Part shown: piece by piece, positions 50,672 through 59,827 of the stretch
Layout: each line of letters begins with the position of its first letter
Numbering within the stretch: position 1 is the stretch's first letter
Assembly: GCF_030272615.1 (NCBI RefSeq)
Contig: NC_081405.1
Span: forward strand, 158,273,954 to 158,337,953
Length of the DNA stretch: 64,000 nucleotides
Direction: 5' to 3'
DNA from: Cryptomeria japonica
Taxonomy: Eukaryota; Streptophyta; Pinopsida; Cupressales; Cupressaceae
The notes under the pieces: model-generated
What the model was told of the DNA's origin: nothing
Databases searched by the model: none
Seen by the model: only the letters and a program-made list of their open reading frames with translations
Position numbers and translations under genes: made by a program

Positions 50672-53600
50672 ATGGCATACTTTGGTGAGGGTGTCGGGCC
50701 TTCTAGTCGCAAAAATGTGAAAATAAAAACAAAACAAGGGTCTTATGGCGAAAACCACACTGTGGCGCTCTCTGACTCTAAAAAAGTAAAAAGAAAGGAC
50801 GTATCTGAGGGTGAAAACCTCTCTGAGGCGCCCGAAGATGGAAGGCTTGACATTCTCCCAGCATCATACGAGGAAAAATCATCCATGTTGGTAGAGGAGA
50901 CTATAAAGACAAACATTGGTACAACAGAGGTTCCACATAACATATTTTTGGCTCAATCATTGACAGAGGCCGAGAAAGCAAGGTTCATAAGCTCCTTTAA
51001 GGAACGACAAGTCAACTTCGCATGGTCTTATGCTGATATGCCTGGACTAGACCCCGATTTAGTGATGCATCATTTAACAGTCAAACCGGGGGCAAAACCA
51101 GTAAAACAGAAATTGAGGAAAATGCATCCACAAGTGGCATTATTAGTCAAGGCAGAGCTGGAGAAATTACTAGATGTCGGATTCATACGCCCAATTGATT
51201 ATCCTGAATGGATTTCCAACTTAGTACCTGTTAGCAAACCAGATCGCAGCATCCGAATATGTACAGACTTCAGGGATATCAACAAGGCTTGTCCAAAGGA
51301 CGATTTCCCATTACCAAACATTGATTTAATTGTTGATCTCACAGCAGGCCATGAGATGTTATCTTTAATGGACGGATTCTCGGGATATAATCAGATCAGG
51401 ATTGCACCTGAAGATCAACATAAAACATCATTTACTTGTCCATGGGGAACCTTCTGCTGGAATGTCATGCCCTTTGGGCTGAAAAATGCAGGTGCCACGT
51501 ATCAACGAGCTATGACTACTATCTTCCATGATCTCATGCATGTAACGGTGGAAGATTATGTTGATGACCTTTTGGTTAAATCAATAGACAGAAATACACA
51601 CTTGGATATACTTTCAGTTACTTTTGATAGGCTGGAAAAATACAAGGTAAGATTAAACCCAAAGAAATGTGTCTTTGGAGTAACCTCCGGGAAGCTCCTA
51701 GGATTCATTGTGTCTAAAAGAGGAATAGAAGCGGATCCAGCAAAAGTCAAGGCTATCTTGGACATGCCGCCACCCAAGAATATCAGTCAACTTCGATCTT
51801 TACAAGGGAGACTCCAGTCCATACGAAGATTCATAGCACAACTTGCAGATAAGTGCAATCCTTTCCAGCACTTGCTACACAAAAACATCAAATTCAAATG
51901 GGATGAGAACTGTCAACAGGCTTTTCAGGCACTCAAAGACTATCTTTTGAACCTGCCAGTTTTGATGCCACCAATTCCGGATCAACCATTGCTACTTTAC
52001 ATATCAGCTACTCCAACAGCACTGGGGGCACTCCTAGCACAGCAAATACCTGACGGCAAGGAAAAAGCAGTCTACTATATCAGTCGCACATTGGTGGGAT
52101 ATGAGCTGAACTACACACCAATTGAGCGTGCATGTCTCGCTGTGGTCTTCGCTTCACAAAAATTACGACATTATATGCTCACTCACAAGACCAAGTTGAT
52201 TGCCAGAATTGATCCACTAAAATATCTGCTCAACAAAGCTACACTTACTGGGCGACTGGCCAAGTGGGTAATGATTTTGAGTGAATTCGACATTGAATAC
52301 GTGGACAGAAAAGCCATAAAAGGACAAGCCATCGCAGATCAACTGGTAGATGCTCCCATGATAGATGATGTTCCTCTACAGTCAGAATTTCCAGATGAGT
52401 CCATTCTAACAATATCACCTGCAAAGCCATGGCAACTATACTTTGATGGCTCATACACACAGCATGGGGCAGGAGCGGGTGTACTCTTTATAACTCCCCA
52501 AGGCGATTCTATACCAAAGTCATACTGCTTATCATTTCCTTGCACCAACAATATAGCGGAATACGAGGCATTAACAACTGGGTTAAGAATTGCAGTTCAG
52601 TGGAAGATCCAAAAACTTCATGTTTTTGGGGATTCTCAACTTGTCATCCGTCAAGCAACTGATGATTATCAAACAAAAGATGAAAAGATAACACCTTACA
52701 AACAACTGGTAGATGATCTGAAACAGCACTTTGCAAAGATAGAGTTTGAGCAGATACCAAGAGAACAGAATCGTGCTGCTGATGCCATGGCTACAATTGC
52801 TTCGCTCATTGATCTGCCGCAAAATGAGACCTGCTATGAGTTCCTGGTTGACAACCTGCTGATTCCATCATATGAGATCAATCCTATGGAAATGATATGT
52901 GTTGTTGGTCCTGAATCCCAGTTATATGGTTCCATATTCACATACCTTCGCGACAATATCTTACCTCCCGATCTATCAAACAACCAACGCCGCACTTTCA
53001 TTCGCCAATCCTCCCGATACGTTATCCTAGCTGATATCCTATACCGACGAGGTCTAGATGGCACCCTTCTTAGATGTTTAGAGAGTGACGAAGCTCAGAT
53101 TGCGTTACGAGAAGTGCACGAAGGGATATGTGGTCCGCATACTAGTGGTCCTACCTTGGCCAAGAAACTCATCAGGACTGGATACTACTGGCCTACTATG
53201 GAAAAAGATGCATATCAGTTTGTCAAGAAGTGTAAGCAGTGTCAAATTCATGGAGACCTTATACATGCACCAGCACAGGAACTACAGCCACTTGCATCTC
53301 CTTGGCCCTTTTGTCAGTGGGGACTTGATCTCATAGGCAAGATTCACCCTCCTTCTTCCAATGGACATAAATTCATTATCACAGCGACAGAGTATTTCAC
53401 AAAGTGGATTGAAGCTGTGCCTCTCACACAAGTTACTGGGAAACAAATCGCTACTTTCATCCTGAACTATATCATTTGCCGATACGGGATTCCTACTTCC
53501 ATTATCACCGATAACGGGCGTCCTTTCAAGAACCAGGATGTTCGTGAACTCTGTGAGCGCTTCCATATCTCTCACCGTTTCTCCACACCATACTACCCCC

Positions 53601-54178
53601 AAGGTAATGGCCAAGCTGAGGCGTCTAACAAAACAATTCTCAAAATCCTTAAAAAGACAGTCGACGACGCTGGCCGTAACTGGCATGTCCAACTCAATCC
53701 AGCACTTTGGGCCTATCGTACCAGTGTCCGCACACGTACAGGAGCTACACCCTACTCACTTGTCTACGGTGCTGAAGCCATCTTGCCTATTGAGGTCGAG
53801 TTACCTTCTTTACGGGTCTCCTTGAGAAACATAATCAAGGATGAAGACTACAGGGTCTCTCGCTTACAAGAACTAGAACTGCTAGAGGAACGACGACACA
53901 CTGCTTTTAATCATCTCAAGGCTTACCAACAACGAATGAGTCGCAGTTACAATCACAAGGTCAAGCCTTGCACATTTGAGGTAGGTGACTTAGTCCTCAA
54001 AGAGAACCCCAAGAATCAGCAAGATAGAGAAAAGAAGGGCAAATTTGAACCCAACTGGCTTGGTCCTTACATCATCACAGCAGTATATAGATCTGGGGCA
54101 TATCAGCTCTCAACTACAGAAGGTGAACCCTTGGAGGATCCTATCAACAGCATGCACCTTCGCAGGTTCTACACATAA
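50672..54178 (+). CDS. Pol: reverse transcriptase, two RNase H domains, integrase
   Basis: 1168 residues, intact. RT: GFIRPIDYPEWISNLVPV, RICTDFRDINKACPKD and the catalytic YVDD at residues 296-299. A first RNase H-like domain follows (LLLYISATPTALGALLAQ), then a second, archaeal-like RNase H starting LYFDGSYTQHGAGAG (Asp592), the hallmark of Tat elements. Integrase: the HHCC region ends in CKQCQIHG, and the D,D35E triad is Asp886 (WGLDLIG), Asp947 (IITDNG) and Glu983 (NGQAEAS). No chromodomain. It makes and inserts the cDNA. The ATG at 50672 is the first in this ORF, but the frame is open upstream to 50546, so the natural product is probably part of a longer polyprotein. Two AAAA-bulge hairpins lie in codons 26-54. 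Confidence 0.95.
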   Translation: MAYFGEGVGPSSRKNVKIKTKQGSYGENHTVALSDSKKVKRKDVSEGENLSEAPEDGRLDILPASYEEKSSMLVEETIKTNIGTTEVPHNIFLAQSLTEAEKARFISSFKERQVNFAWSYADMPGLDPDLVMHHLTVKPGAKPVKQKLRKMHPQVALLVKAELEKLLDVGFIRPIDYPEWISNLVPVSKPDRSIRICTDFRDINKACPKDDFPLPNIDLIVDLTAGHEMLSLMDGFSGYNQIRIAPEDQHKTSFTCPWGTFCWNVMPFGLKNAGATYQRAMTTIFHDLMHVTVEDYVDDLLVKSIDRNTHLDILSVTFDRLEKYKVRLNPKKCVFGVTSGKLLGFIVSKRGIEADPAKVKAILDMPPPKNISQLRSLQGRLQSIRRFIAQLADKCNPFQHLLHKNIKFKWDENCQQAFQALKDYLLNLPVLMPPIPDQPLLLYISATPTALGALLAQQIPDGKEKAVYYISRTLVGYELNYTPIERACLAVVFASQKLRHYMLTHKTKLIARIDPLKYLLNKATLTGRLAKWVMILSEFDIEYVDRKAIKGQAIADQLVDAPMIDDVPLQSEFPDESILTISPAKPWQLYFDGSYTQHGAGAGVLFITPQGDSIPKSYCLSFPCTNNIAEYEALTTGLRIAVQWKIQKLHVFGDSQLVIRQATDDYQTKDEKITPYKQLVDDLKQHFAKIEFEQIPREQNRAADAMATIASLIDLPQNETCYEFLVDNLLIPSYEINPMEMICVVGPESQLYGSIFTYLRDNILPPDLSNNQRRTFIRQSSRYVILADILYRRGLDGTLLRCLESDEAQIALREVHEGICGPHTSGPTLAKKLIRTGYYWPTMEKDAYQFVKKCKQCQIHGDLIHAPAQELQPLASPWPFCQWGLDLIGKIHPPSSNGHKFIITATEYFTKWIEAVPLTQVTGKQIATFILNYIICRYGIPTSIITDNGRPFKNQDVRELCERFHISHRFSTPYYPQGNGQAEASNKTILKILKKTVDDAGRNWHVQLNPALWAYRTSVRTRTGATPYSLVYGAEAILPIEVELPSLRVSLRNIIKDEDYRVSRLQELELLEERRHTAFNHLKAYQQRMSRSYNHKVKPCTFEVGDLVLKENPKNQQDREKKGKFEPNWLGPYIITAVYRSGAYQLSTTEGEPLEDPINSMHLRRFYT
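50747..50832 (+). other. AAAA-bulge hairpins 1 and 2 (coding)
   Basis: Hairpin 1 (50747-50769): outer stem GGCG/CGCT, 5' bulge AAAA, inner stem CCAC/GTGG, loop ACT. Hairpin 2 (50810-50832): outer stem GGTG/CGCC, bulge AAAA, inner stem CCTC/GAGG, loop TCT. They start 63 nt apart in the same codon phase, so both encode GEN then A (GENHTVAL and GENLSEAP). Confidence 0.8.
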
Positions 54179-55919
54179 GCTCTTTTTGAATATCCTAATT
54201 CAAAAATACAAAAAAATCAAAAACATTTCAAAAATACAAAAAAAAATTATAAAAACAAAAAAATCGGTACTTGGTGAAAACCTGGCAAACAGGCGCCTTG
54301 TGACAACAAAAAAATTGAAAAATTGAAAAAAATAAAAAATAAAGAGAAATAATTTCGTCCAACGGTGAAAACCACTTCGGTGGCGCCCTGGGCAAGTACC
54401 ATGGTGAAAACTGGGTTCCCAGCGCCATGCGTAGGGACTTTGCTCCTCCTTCCTTCAGGATTCTCTTTCATCCTTTCACTTTGCACACACTCACAACTTA
54501 TTCGCTCACAATAAACTTGCCCATTCCCATCATGGCTTGTTATTGATCTACCTAAGATTGGTTAGCCATCCATAACCCTCCCCTTTCACTCCCTTTTCCA
54601 TCCATACTAAATCAGATCCTATCTGTGACTACGGCCAATTCCTACGTCTAGTAATGGGTGTGGAACTGAGAACATCACATGTTTCGAGGAGTACAGTTTC
54701 TTTCAGCTTTCTTCAGTCTATCCGCGCACAATCCGCAATAAAGCAGCATTTGCATCGCAGATCCGCAACAAAGTTCCATATTCTCTGCAATAAAGTATCA
54801 GTTTCATGGATTCAATCAGTTTCAGATGAGACACAGCAGCAACAATGGGCTTCAACAAATCGAATCTTTCAACAGACTCAGACAACATATGGTTCAGTGC
54901 TATCGATCCTTTTTGTGAAAGTGAACATTGTGACCACAATCGAATAAGACTTAAACAAGTGACAAGAGACACTAAACTTGAGGACTACAGTGGATGTTGG
55001 TGTCGAGTCTTGGTTTTCTTTTGATTTTATCTTTTGGTGACATGTCTTTTAGCTTTTCCAGGATGTCTTTGACTAGAGATTCTATCTCCAGGATGTCTTT
55101 GACTAGAAAGGCGAGGATGGGGTATCGTCACCTATTTGCATTTGCTGTCTGTGGATTGTCTTTTAGTAATGCTATGACTTGTCCAAGGATATGAGGACAC
55201 TGTGAGTCTAGTATGAACTGGGGCATTCCTTGTTTGTGACTGTTTTATCTCCATGCAAACAGGTACAATGACTTTCTGGGCCGAACATATGCCTCGATTG
55301 TCATAACCTATTCTGCCATAATAAAGCTCAATGATGATAACGCACAAGAAGCTCTTTCACGTTCATATCTTCTGTCTTCCATCCCCCTTTCTTGATTGAC
55401 TTCCATTGTCCTTCTCGACTCTGCGTAGCCCGCTATCACATGACTGAGTATAATGACACACCAAAAACATTTGCATTTCATGTAGTTGCACCTGCATCAC
55501 CACATATATGCATTTCATACATACATATAGATATCACAATTGCATCACATCCTGCATACAACACATGTTAGCACATCTCACATTTTCATTAAGTAAGTAA
55601 TCATTTGCATTATCATATTCATTTGCATTACATACATTTACATTTGCATCATGCATCACATATACAACATAAAAGAACAAAGATGTATTGCATTGCATCA
55701 TATAAGCATCTATATCATAAAACAGGTATCACATAAGAACATCTCATCACATAAGGTACACATGCATATAGCTGCCGCAAAAATGAATCATCTCATATAT
55801 AATCAAATGTGTCATATTACAATGATGTCAAAAGAATCATATGGCTACAAAAGAATCACCCGCAGGTGTCTACAATACAATAATGGTACATATACTGATA
55901 CAATGGGAGCCCACTATAG
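54179..55919 (+). other. Non-coding region between pol and the antisense gene
   Basis: Starts with an A-rich stretch, then three AAAA-bulge hairpins (54273-54426). 55440-55800 is low-complexity sequence built from CATTTGCAT and CACATA-like words. No sense ORF supported. Confidence 0.6.
54273..54426 (+). other. AAAA-bulge hairpins 3, 4 and 5 (non-coding)
   Basis: All have outer stem GGTG/CGCC and bulge AAAA. Hairpin 3 (54273-54297): inner stem CCTG/CAGG, loop GCAAA. Hairpin 4 (54364-54387): inner stem CCAC/GTGG, loop TTCG. Hairpin 5 (54403-54426): inner stem CTGGG/CCCAG, loop TT. They begin 95 nt past the pol stop codon. Confidence 0.85.
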
Positions 55920-56522
55920 CTATGAGGAACTCCCTCCCTCGGAGCCGCCTCGCCTCGACGGAGTCTGAGCTGTAGATGGACCCGCCCCAGGATCCCCCTG
56001 TCTCTCTGGTGGTGGTGGAGGCCCCATGACCCCACCGCTGGATGCCTGTCTCCTGCGACTCCCTCCCGTAGTCGTCGTTGTGCGCGACGATCTCTGGAAG
56101 CTCCTAGCCCGCTGATCTGCTGGCACGACTGCATAGTATAGATCCCTCCAGTAGGTGATCTCCTCTCCAGCTCGCAAAACATATGCGTAGCCTGCCCCTG
56201 CATCCTCTGCTGCCCGCCTACCTGCCCTCAGAGCTGTCTCGGCCTCTGTGTATCTCTGGATGGCCTGATCCCTCTCCCGCTCTGTGTCTCGGACCCTGAT
56301 CCTGAGGTGGTTCCTCTCTCGAACCAAATCCTCAATCTCATCTGCCTGGCCCTGGCAGATCTCCCGCAGCCTCACCACCTCATCCTCCTCAGAGTCTCCG
56401 CTCTCCGTCCCTGCCTGTGGCTCCTCCTCTACAGGTGCCTGTTCCTGTGCCTCTGCCTGCACCTGTCCCTGTGCCTGTATAGGTACCTGTGGCTGTACCT
56501 GTCTCTGTCCCTCTGGCTGCAC
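55920..56522 (-). pseudogene. C-terminal part of the antisense gene, cut off by a stop
   Basis: Same frame as the PMD ORF and separated from it only by TAG at 56523-56525. It encodes about 200 residues: a Q/E-rich stretch, a predicted coiled coil (EEDEVVRLREICQGQADEIE and following heptads) and a G/S/R/P-rich end (SRRRQASSGGVMGPPPPP). In the repetitive codons around the stop the neighbouring units read CAG, so TAG looks like a single C-to-T change. It might still be made by readthrough. Confidence 0.6.
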
Positions 56523-57857
56523 CTATCTCTGTCCCTCTCTGGGACCCTGTGCTGCTGGCACCTGTAGGGGCAGTCCACCCCGTCCTCTCACCACTGGAGC
56601 TGCTCTCTCCTGTCCTCCCTCCCTCCGAGGTGCTACCCGCCTCTCTCCCACCACCCCCCTCCACCTCCGCCGGCCCCTACCTCCATCCCCTCCTCCATCA
56701 TCATCCTCTCCTCCACCCTCTCCATCCAGTGGCTCCGTCGGATCTGTCAATCTGGGAAATGGATGCTCTGCCCAATATGCAGAGTACTCGGCGTCCATCC
56801 CTGCATCATCTACCTCTGGCCACATGTCCCATGGCATCGGCATCATCTCCGCTAGCTGCATCACTGCCTGATCATATGATAGCAGTGGGCCAAACTGCAC
56901 CTGATCTCTGACCGTACGGGCATACATGCCCGAGCCTCGTGGCATCCGCTGGATCCGCCCAAACTGCCTGCATACCCTGTCCACCAGCTGTCTCTCTAAT
57001 ATATAGGGCGTCTGCCCAATCAGGTACCTACTCCGGAAGGTGTAGGGCAGCTCCACTGCGTCATCCTCCCACTCCTCGCATCCTAGATACAGCCTCCAGA
57101 TCACCATGTCAATATCATCAATAACTCTCCTCCAGTGCTCCAATCTCCCAATCCGAGGCTGGGATGTAATCATGGCATACAGGTGCACGAAACTCTGTCC
57201 CTGTCCTCTGCCTCTGAAGTGAATCGGCCGTGTGATGGGAAGGTGCTCATAGGCCCACACCTGCAAGAGAGTCACACCGCAGCCCAAACCCACTGATCCA
57301 TGGTATACAAACTGATGCAGCTCATAATACAAATGTGCTAGGACACATGGCCCCCATGCATACCTAGTGTGCTCTGTCATCAGCGTCTCCAATGCCCCTC
57401 CCCAACCCACCGCCAATCCTCGTGTGGCCCTGTCTGGACACAAATATCCACTGATGACTCCCCCAACAACTGCCGGCAATGCTAATCCTGTGGCAGTCAT
57501 GGTGTCCCAGGCTACATGACCTGCTCGCATCTCCAACTCAGGATCCTGAAAAACCCGTCTCAATGCCTCCCTGTCACCGTCACGGTCGTAGGGAATCAAC
57601 TCTCCATCAATAGGAACATGCAGAATCCTATATACATCCTCTAATGTCACTGTCATCTCACCCAGCGGTAGGTGAAACGTGCATGTCTCTGAGTGCCATC
57701 TCTCAGCCAACGCAGTCAGCAACCCCATGTTTGCCCGAAACTCAGGCACATAGAGCATATGTGTGAGACCCATCTCCTCAATGGAAATCATGTCCTGAAT
57801 CGACAACTCTGGTCGCAGTCTCTGAGTCGATGGGAATCTCTCCCGTGACTCCAACAT
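56523..57857 (-). CDS. Antisense gene with plant mobile domain (PMD)
   Basis: 444 residues from the ATG at 57857 to TAG at 56523. It carries the PMD signature: ALAERWHSETCTFHLPLGEM followed by TVTLEDVYRILHVPIDG, then LTH-like helices and WGGALETLMTEHTRYAWGPC. PMD proteins of plants include MAIN and MAIL1, nuclear proteins needed for silencing and genome stability. PMD ORFs are also known inside transposable elements, including antisense extra ORFs of Tat-type retrotransposons. The ORF is much GC-richer than gag-pol, suggesting capture from another source. Upstream on its own strand are a splice acceptor, an array-filled intron, a donor and a TATA box. The last ~60 residues are acidic/glycine-rich and lead to the stop that removes the coiled-coil tail. 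Confidence 0.88.
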   Translation of the reverse strand: MLESRERFPSTQRLRPELSIQDMISIEEMGLTHMLYVPEFRANMGLLTALAERWHSETCTFHLPLGEMTVTLEDVYRILHVPIDGELIPYDRDGDREALRRVFQDPELEMRAGHVAWDTMTATGLALPAVVGGVISGYLCPDRATRGLAVGWGGALETLMTEHTRYAWGPCVLAHLYYELHQFVYHGSVGLGCGVTLLQVWAYEHLPITRPIHFRGRGQGQSFVHLYAMITSQPRIGRLEHWRRVIDDIDMVIWRLYLGCEEWEDDAVELPYTFRSRYLIGQTPYILERQLVDRVCRQFGRIQRMPRGSGMYARTVRDQVQFGPLLSYDQAVMQLAEMMPMPWDMWPEVDDAGMDAEYSAYWAEHPFPRLTDPTEPLDGEGGGEDDDGGGDGGRGRRRWRGVVGERRVAPRREGGQERAAPVVRGRGGLPLQVPAAQGPREGQR

Positions 57858-57913
57858 CGGCAAATACTCCTGCAGTCAAGCAACTCAATCATGTCAGTTA
57901 TCGTGGCATTCAC

Positions 57914-58229
57914 TGTTTATCACAAAATGCTACTCGCTACCTAAATGCATATGGCTATCTACCCTAGTGACACTCACTGTTCATCACAAAGTGTTTCTAT
58001 TTATCCTAGTAGTGCTCACTGTTCATCACAAAGTACTACGTGTGTGACATTCCCTGTTCATCACAAAGTGTCACTCACATTCGCACTCCCTGTTCATCAC
58101 AAAGTGCTGCCTATCCTGGTGCTCCCTGTTCATCACAAAGTGCCTTAATCTATCCTAATCTTCCTAGAGGACCTGCTTGAGTGTATCCTCTCAGCAGCTT
58201 ATCCAATCAACAGCGTATGTTCATCACAG
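57914..58229 (-). repeat. TGTTCATCACAAAGTG array (array D)
   Basis: Seven copies on the plus strand start at 57914, 57978, 58020, 58055, 58091, 58127 and 58218. The central five are 35-42 nt apart with unrelated short spacers. On the antisense transcript the motif reads CACTTTGTGATGAACA. Confidence 0.9.
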
Positions 58230-58273
58230 AACTGCCGATTTGACCTAAAAGACTAAAACCGTACATTTAAACA

Positions 58274-58537
58274 CACAAACGTACTTTTTTAACACACACG
58301 CGCTTTTAACTCATAAACGCGCTTATAGACTGCATACACGCGCCTCTGCAACACAGACGCGCTTTCTGAACACAAACGTGCCTATGCCAGACACAAACGC
58401 GACCAGGGAACACAGACGTCCCTACATGACATAAACACTATTAAAAATCACAGACGCTGCTACATTTCACAAACGCGTCCGCATTCAACACAGACGCGTC
58501 TGTTGGACACAGACGCGCCTGGCGCTGACACAGACGC
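58274..58537 (-). repeat. Inverted GCGTCTGTG array C
   Basis: Fourteen copies of the reverse complement CACAGACGC or variants (CACAAACGC, CATAAACGC) start at 58274, 58293, 58312, 58333, 58352, 58371, 58392, 58411, 58430, 58449, 58468, 58489, 58508 and 58529. Every spacing is 19 or 21 nt, as in arrays A and B. Copies nearest 58530 match the consensus best. Confidence 0.92.
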
Positions 58538-58656
58538 GGTTGCGCGTTTTTGCACTTTTAAACTATCCTATTCCTAGCGCATTTATTGCTCCTAAACATG
58601 CATTTATGACAAAACTCGAAATGCGTGAAAGTACGAGGAGGTTTTCGGGTACTTAC

Positions 58657-58780
58657 CGGCTCTCCTGCATCGACTGGTCGCTGGAATCAGCGGACACGGT
58701 CAAATCTATGAATGAATGCCATCGCTACTGACTGCTCTTTTCTCGCTCTGCACTGTGATCTTCTAAGGGTGTGGATGACA
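58657..58780 (-). other. Predicted first exon / 5' UTR of the antisense gene
   Basis: Between the TATA box and the donor. It contains a short upstream reading frame starting ATGGCATTCATTC (ATG at 58727) that ends after 11 codons. The frame that joins to the PMD ORF has no ATG here, so the PMD protein probably starts in exon 2 at 57857. Confidence 0.4.
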
Positions 58781-58808
58781 ATGAGGATGTCTTTTGCCCG
58801 TGGTCTAT

Positions 58809-58814
58809 CTTATA
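58809..58814 (-). promoter_or_regulatory. Candidate TATA box of the antisense gene
   Basis: Minus strand GGCTATAAGATAGACC, about 150 bp before the splice donor. It would start transcription near 58780. Confidence 0.5.
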
Positions 58815-59014
58815 GCCTACCCTAGCCCTGGCCTTCATTTCCCGAGTCAGTATTCTTCATCCTGTGACTTTGTCACATTATACACTCAGTCCAGTCTATC
58901 CCGTCTTTCTTATTGAGAGATTGTCTGCAATCTTTTCAGACATTTTCATCCAATCTCTCGAGGGGGCATATAATTCCCATCCTGGGGCAACTCTGTATCA
59001 GTTCATCTTATCTT

Positions 59015-59050
59015 CTTTGAAACAACGCGACAAGCCGCATTGTCTCAAAG
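59015..59050 (+). other. Hairpin overlapping the polypurine tract
   Basis: Base CTTTGA (59015-59020) pairs with TCAAAG (59045-59050), then ACA with TGT, and inner GCG with CGC. Equivalent to 862-897, where the middle pairs are ACG/CGT and the inner stem is GCG/TGC. Confidence 0.6.
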
Positions 59051-59060
59051 AGGGGCAAAA
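59047..59060 (+). promoter_or_regulatory. Polypurine tract
   Basis: AAAGAGGGGCAAAA directly before the 3' LTR. Confidence 0.92.
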
Positions 59061-59827
59061 TGTAGACACCTAAATTTGTCATGTCTAATTAAATAAATAT
59101 TTTATTTATTTAATTATCTAAGCCTAATTCTTCTATTAATTAAATAAATTTTTATTTATTTAATTAATTCATTTATCCTCTTCTAGACTTATTTCTCATT
59201 TAAATAAATACATTTATTTATTTAAATTATCCCTTTCCTAAATTAAATAAATATTTTATTTATTTAATTGTCATACTTCTTCTATTAATTAAATAAATTT
59301 TTATTTATTTAATTAATTCATTATCTTTTTCTACACATGACACATGTCATTCATCTCTTAATTCCTACACTACCTACCTCTTTCATTATTTTGGTATTTC
59401 TTATACCTACCCTCTAATCCTAGCCGACCTCTTTTTTTACACCTCTCAATCTTAACCCTCCATTTCATATTGTGTCTTCTATTTAAGGAGATGCTTTCTT
59501 CATTGTAAAACCCTAACTACTTGATCAATTGACTACACTACAATTCTACTTGCAACCACATTCCGTTCTTTGTTGAGCTCTTGTGCATACAAAAATCTGA
59601 GAGCAAGCATATCAAACAAGATCAATGGAGATAGGAAGAATGGAGATCAAAACCCTAGTGGACATGTGATGGTATAATCTTTGTGATTTTGAGTTATTTG
59701 CATTGTCTTAGGTTATCTTCATATGTTATGGTGGATCTTTGTTCATTGTTAGGCTAGGGTTTGGTGGTTGAATCCATTTTAGTCTTTCAATATTGTTGTT
59801 TATTGTTATCCATTTTCACCATATACA
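59061..59827 (+). repeat. 3' LTR
   Basis: 767 bp, identical to 43570-44338 except T at 59299 and the loss of one AC unit. TATA-like TATTTAAG at 59480. Confidence 0.97.

Larger units (their letters stand above)
57870..58656 (-). other. Predicted intron of the antisense gene
   Basis: Donor CCG|GTAAGT (boundary 58657/58656) and acceptor GACTGCAG|GAG (boundary 57870/57869) on the minus strand, 787 bp. A branch-like TAACTGAC lies about 25 nt before the acceptor. The intron holds both repeat arrays. Intron prediction is by eye only. Confidence 0.6.
43570..59827 (+). mobile_element. Young Tat-type Ty3/gypsy retrotransposon with antisense PMD gene
   Basis: 16258 bp with TG...CA LTRs, a 5-bp target duplication, a primer-binding site, a polypurine tract and gag-PR-RT-RH-RH-INT order. 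A second RNase H of the LYFDGS type after the first, and the absence of a chromodomain, point to the Tat lineage. The LTRs differ by one substitution (C at 43808, T at 59299) and one AC-dinucleotide indel (near 43842-43847), so insertion was recent. The large non-coding leader (2.36 kb) and the 4.9 kb between integrase and the 3' LTR hold the antisense gene and the unusual arrays. Sense frames are broken only in the protease-RT linker, and the antisense gene has one stop. Whether it can move alone depends on how that linker is expressed. Confidence 0.96.

Noticed and set aside
47095..53692. Minus-strand and out-of-phase frames within gag-pol
   Set aside because: Overlap the well-supported gag-protease and pol ORFs and show no domains.
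56284..56911. Plus-strand open frames of 140-195 residues opposite the PMD gene
   Set aside because: Shadow frames of a GC-rich coding region, Ser/Pro/Cys-rich without domains. The minus-strand frame has clear PMD motifs.
57914..58229. Regularly spaced repeats resembling a CRISPR array
   Set aside because: Eukaryotic retrotransposon context, repeats of only 16 nt, variable spacing and no cas genes.
54179..59060. Envelope gene, which would make the element virus-like
   Set aside because: The only long ORF after integrase is antisense and encodes a PMD protein. No signal peptide or membrane protein ORF on the sense strand.
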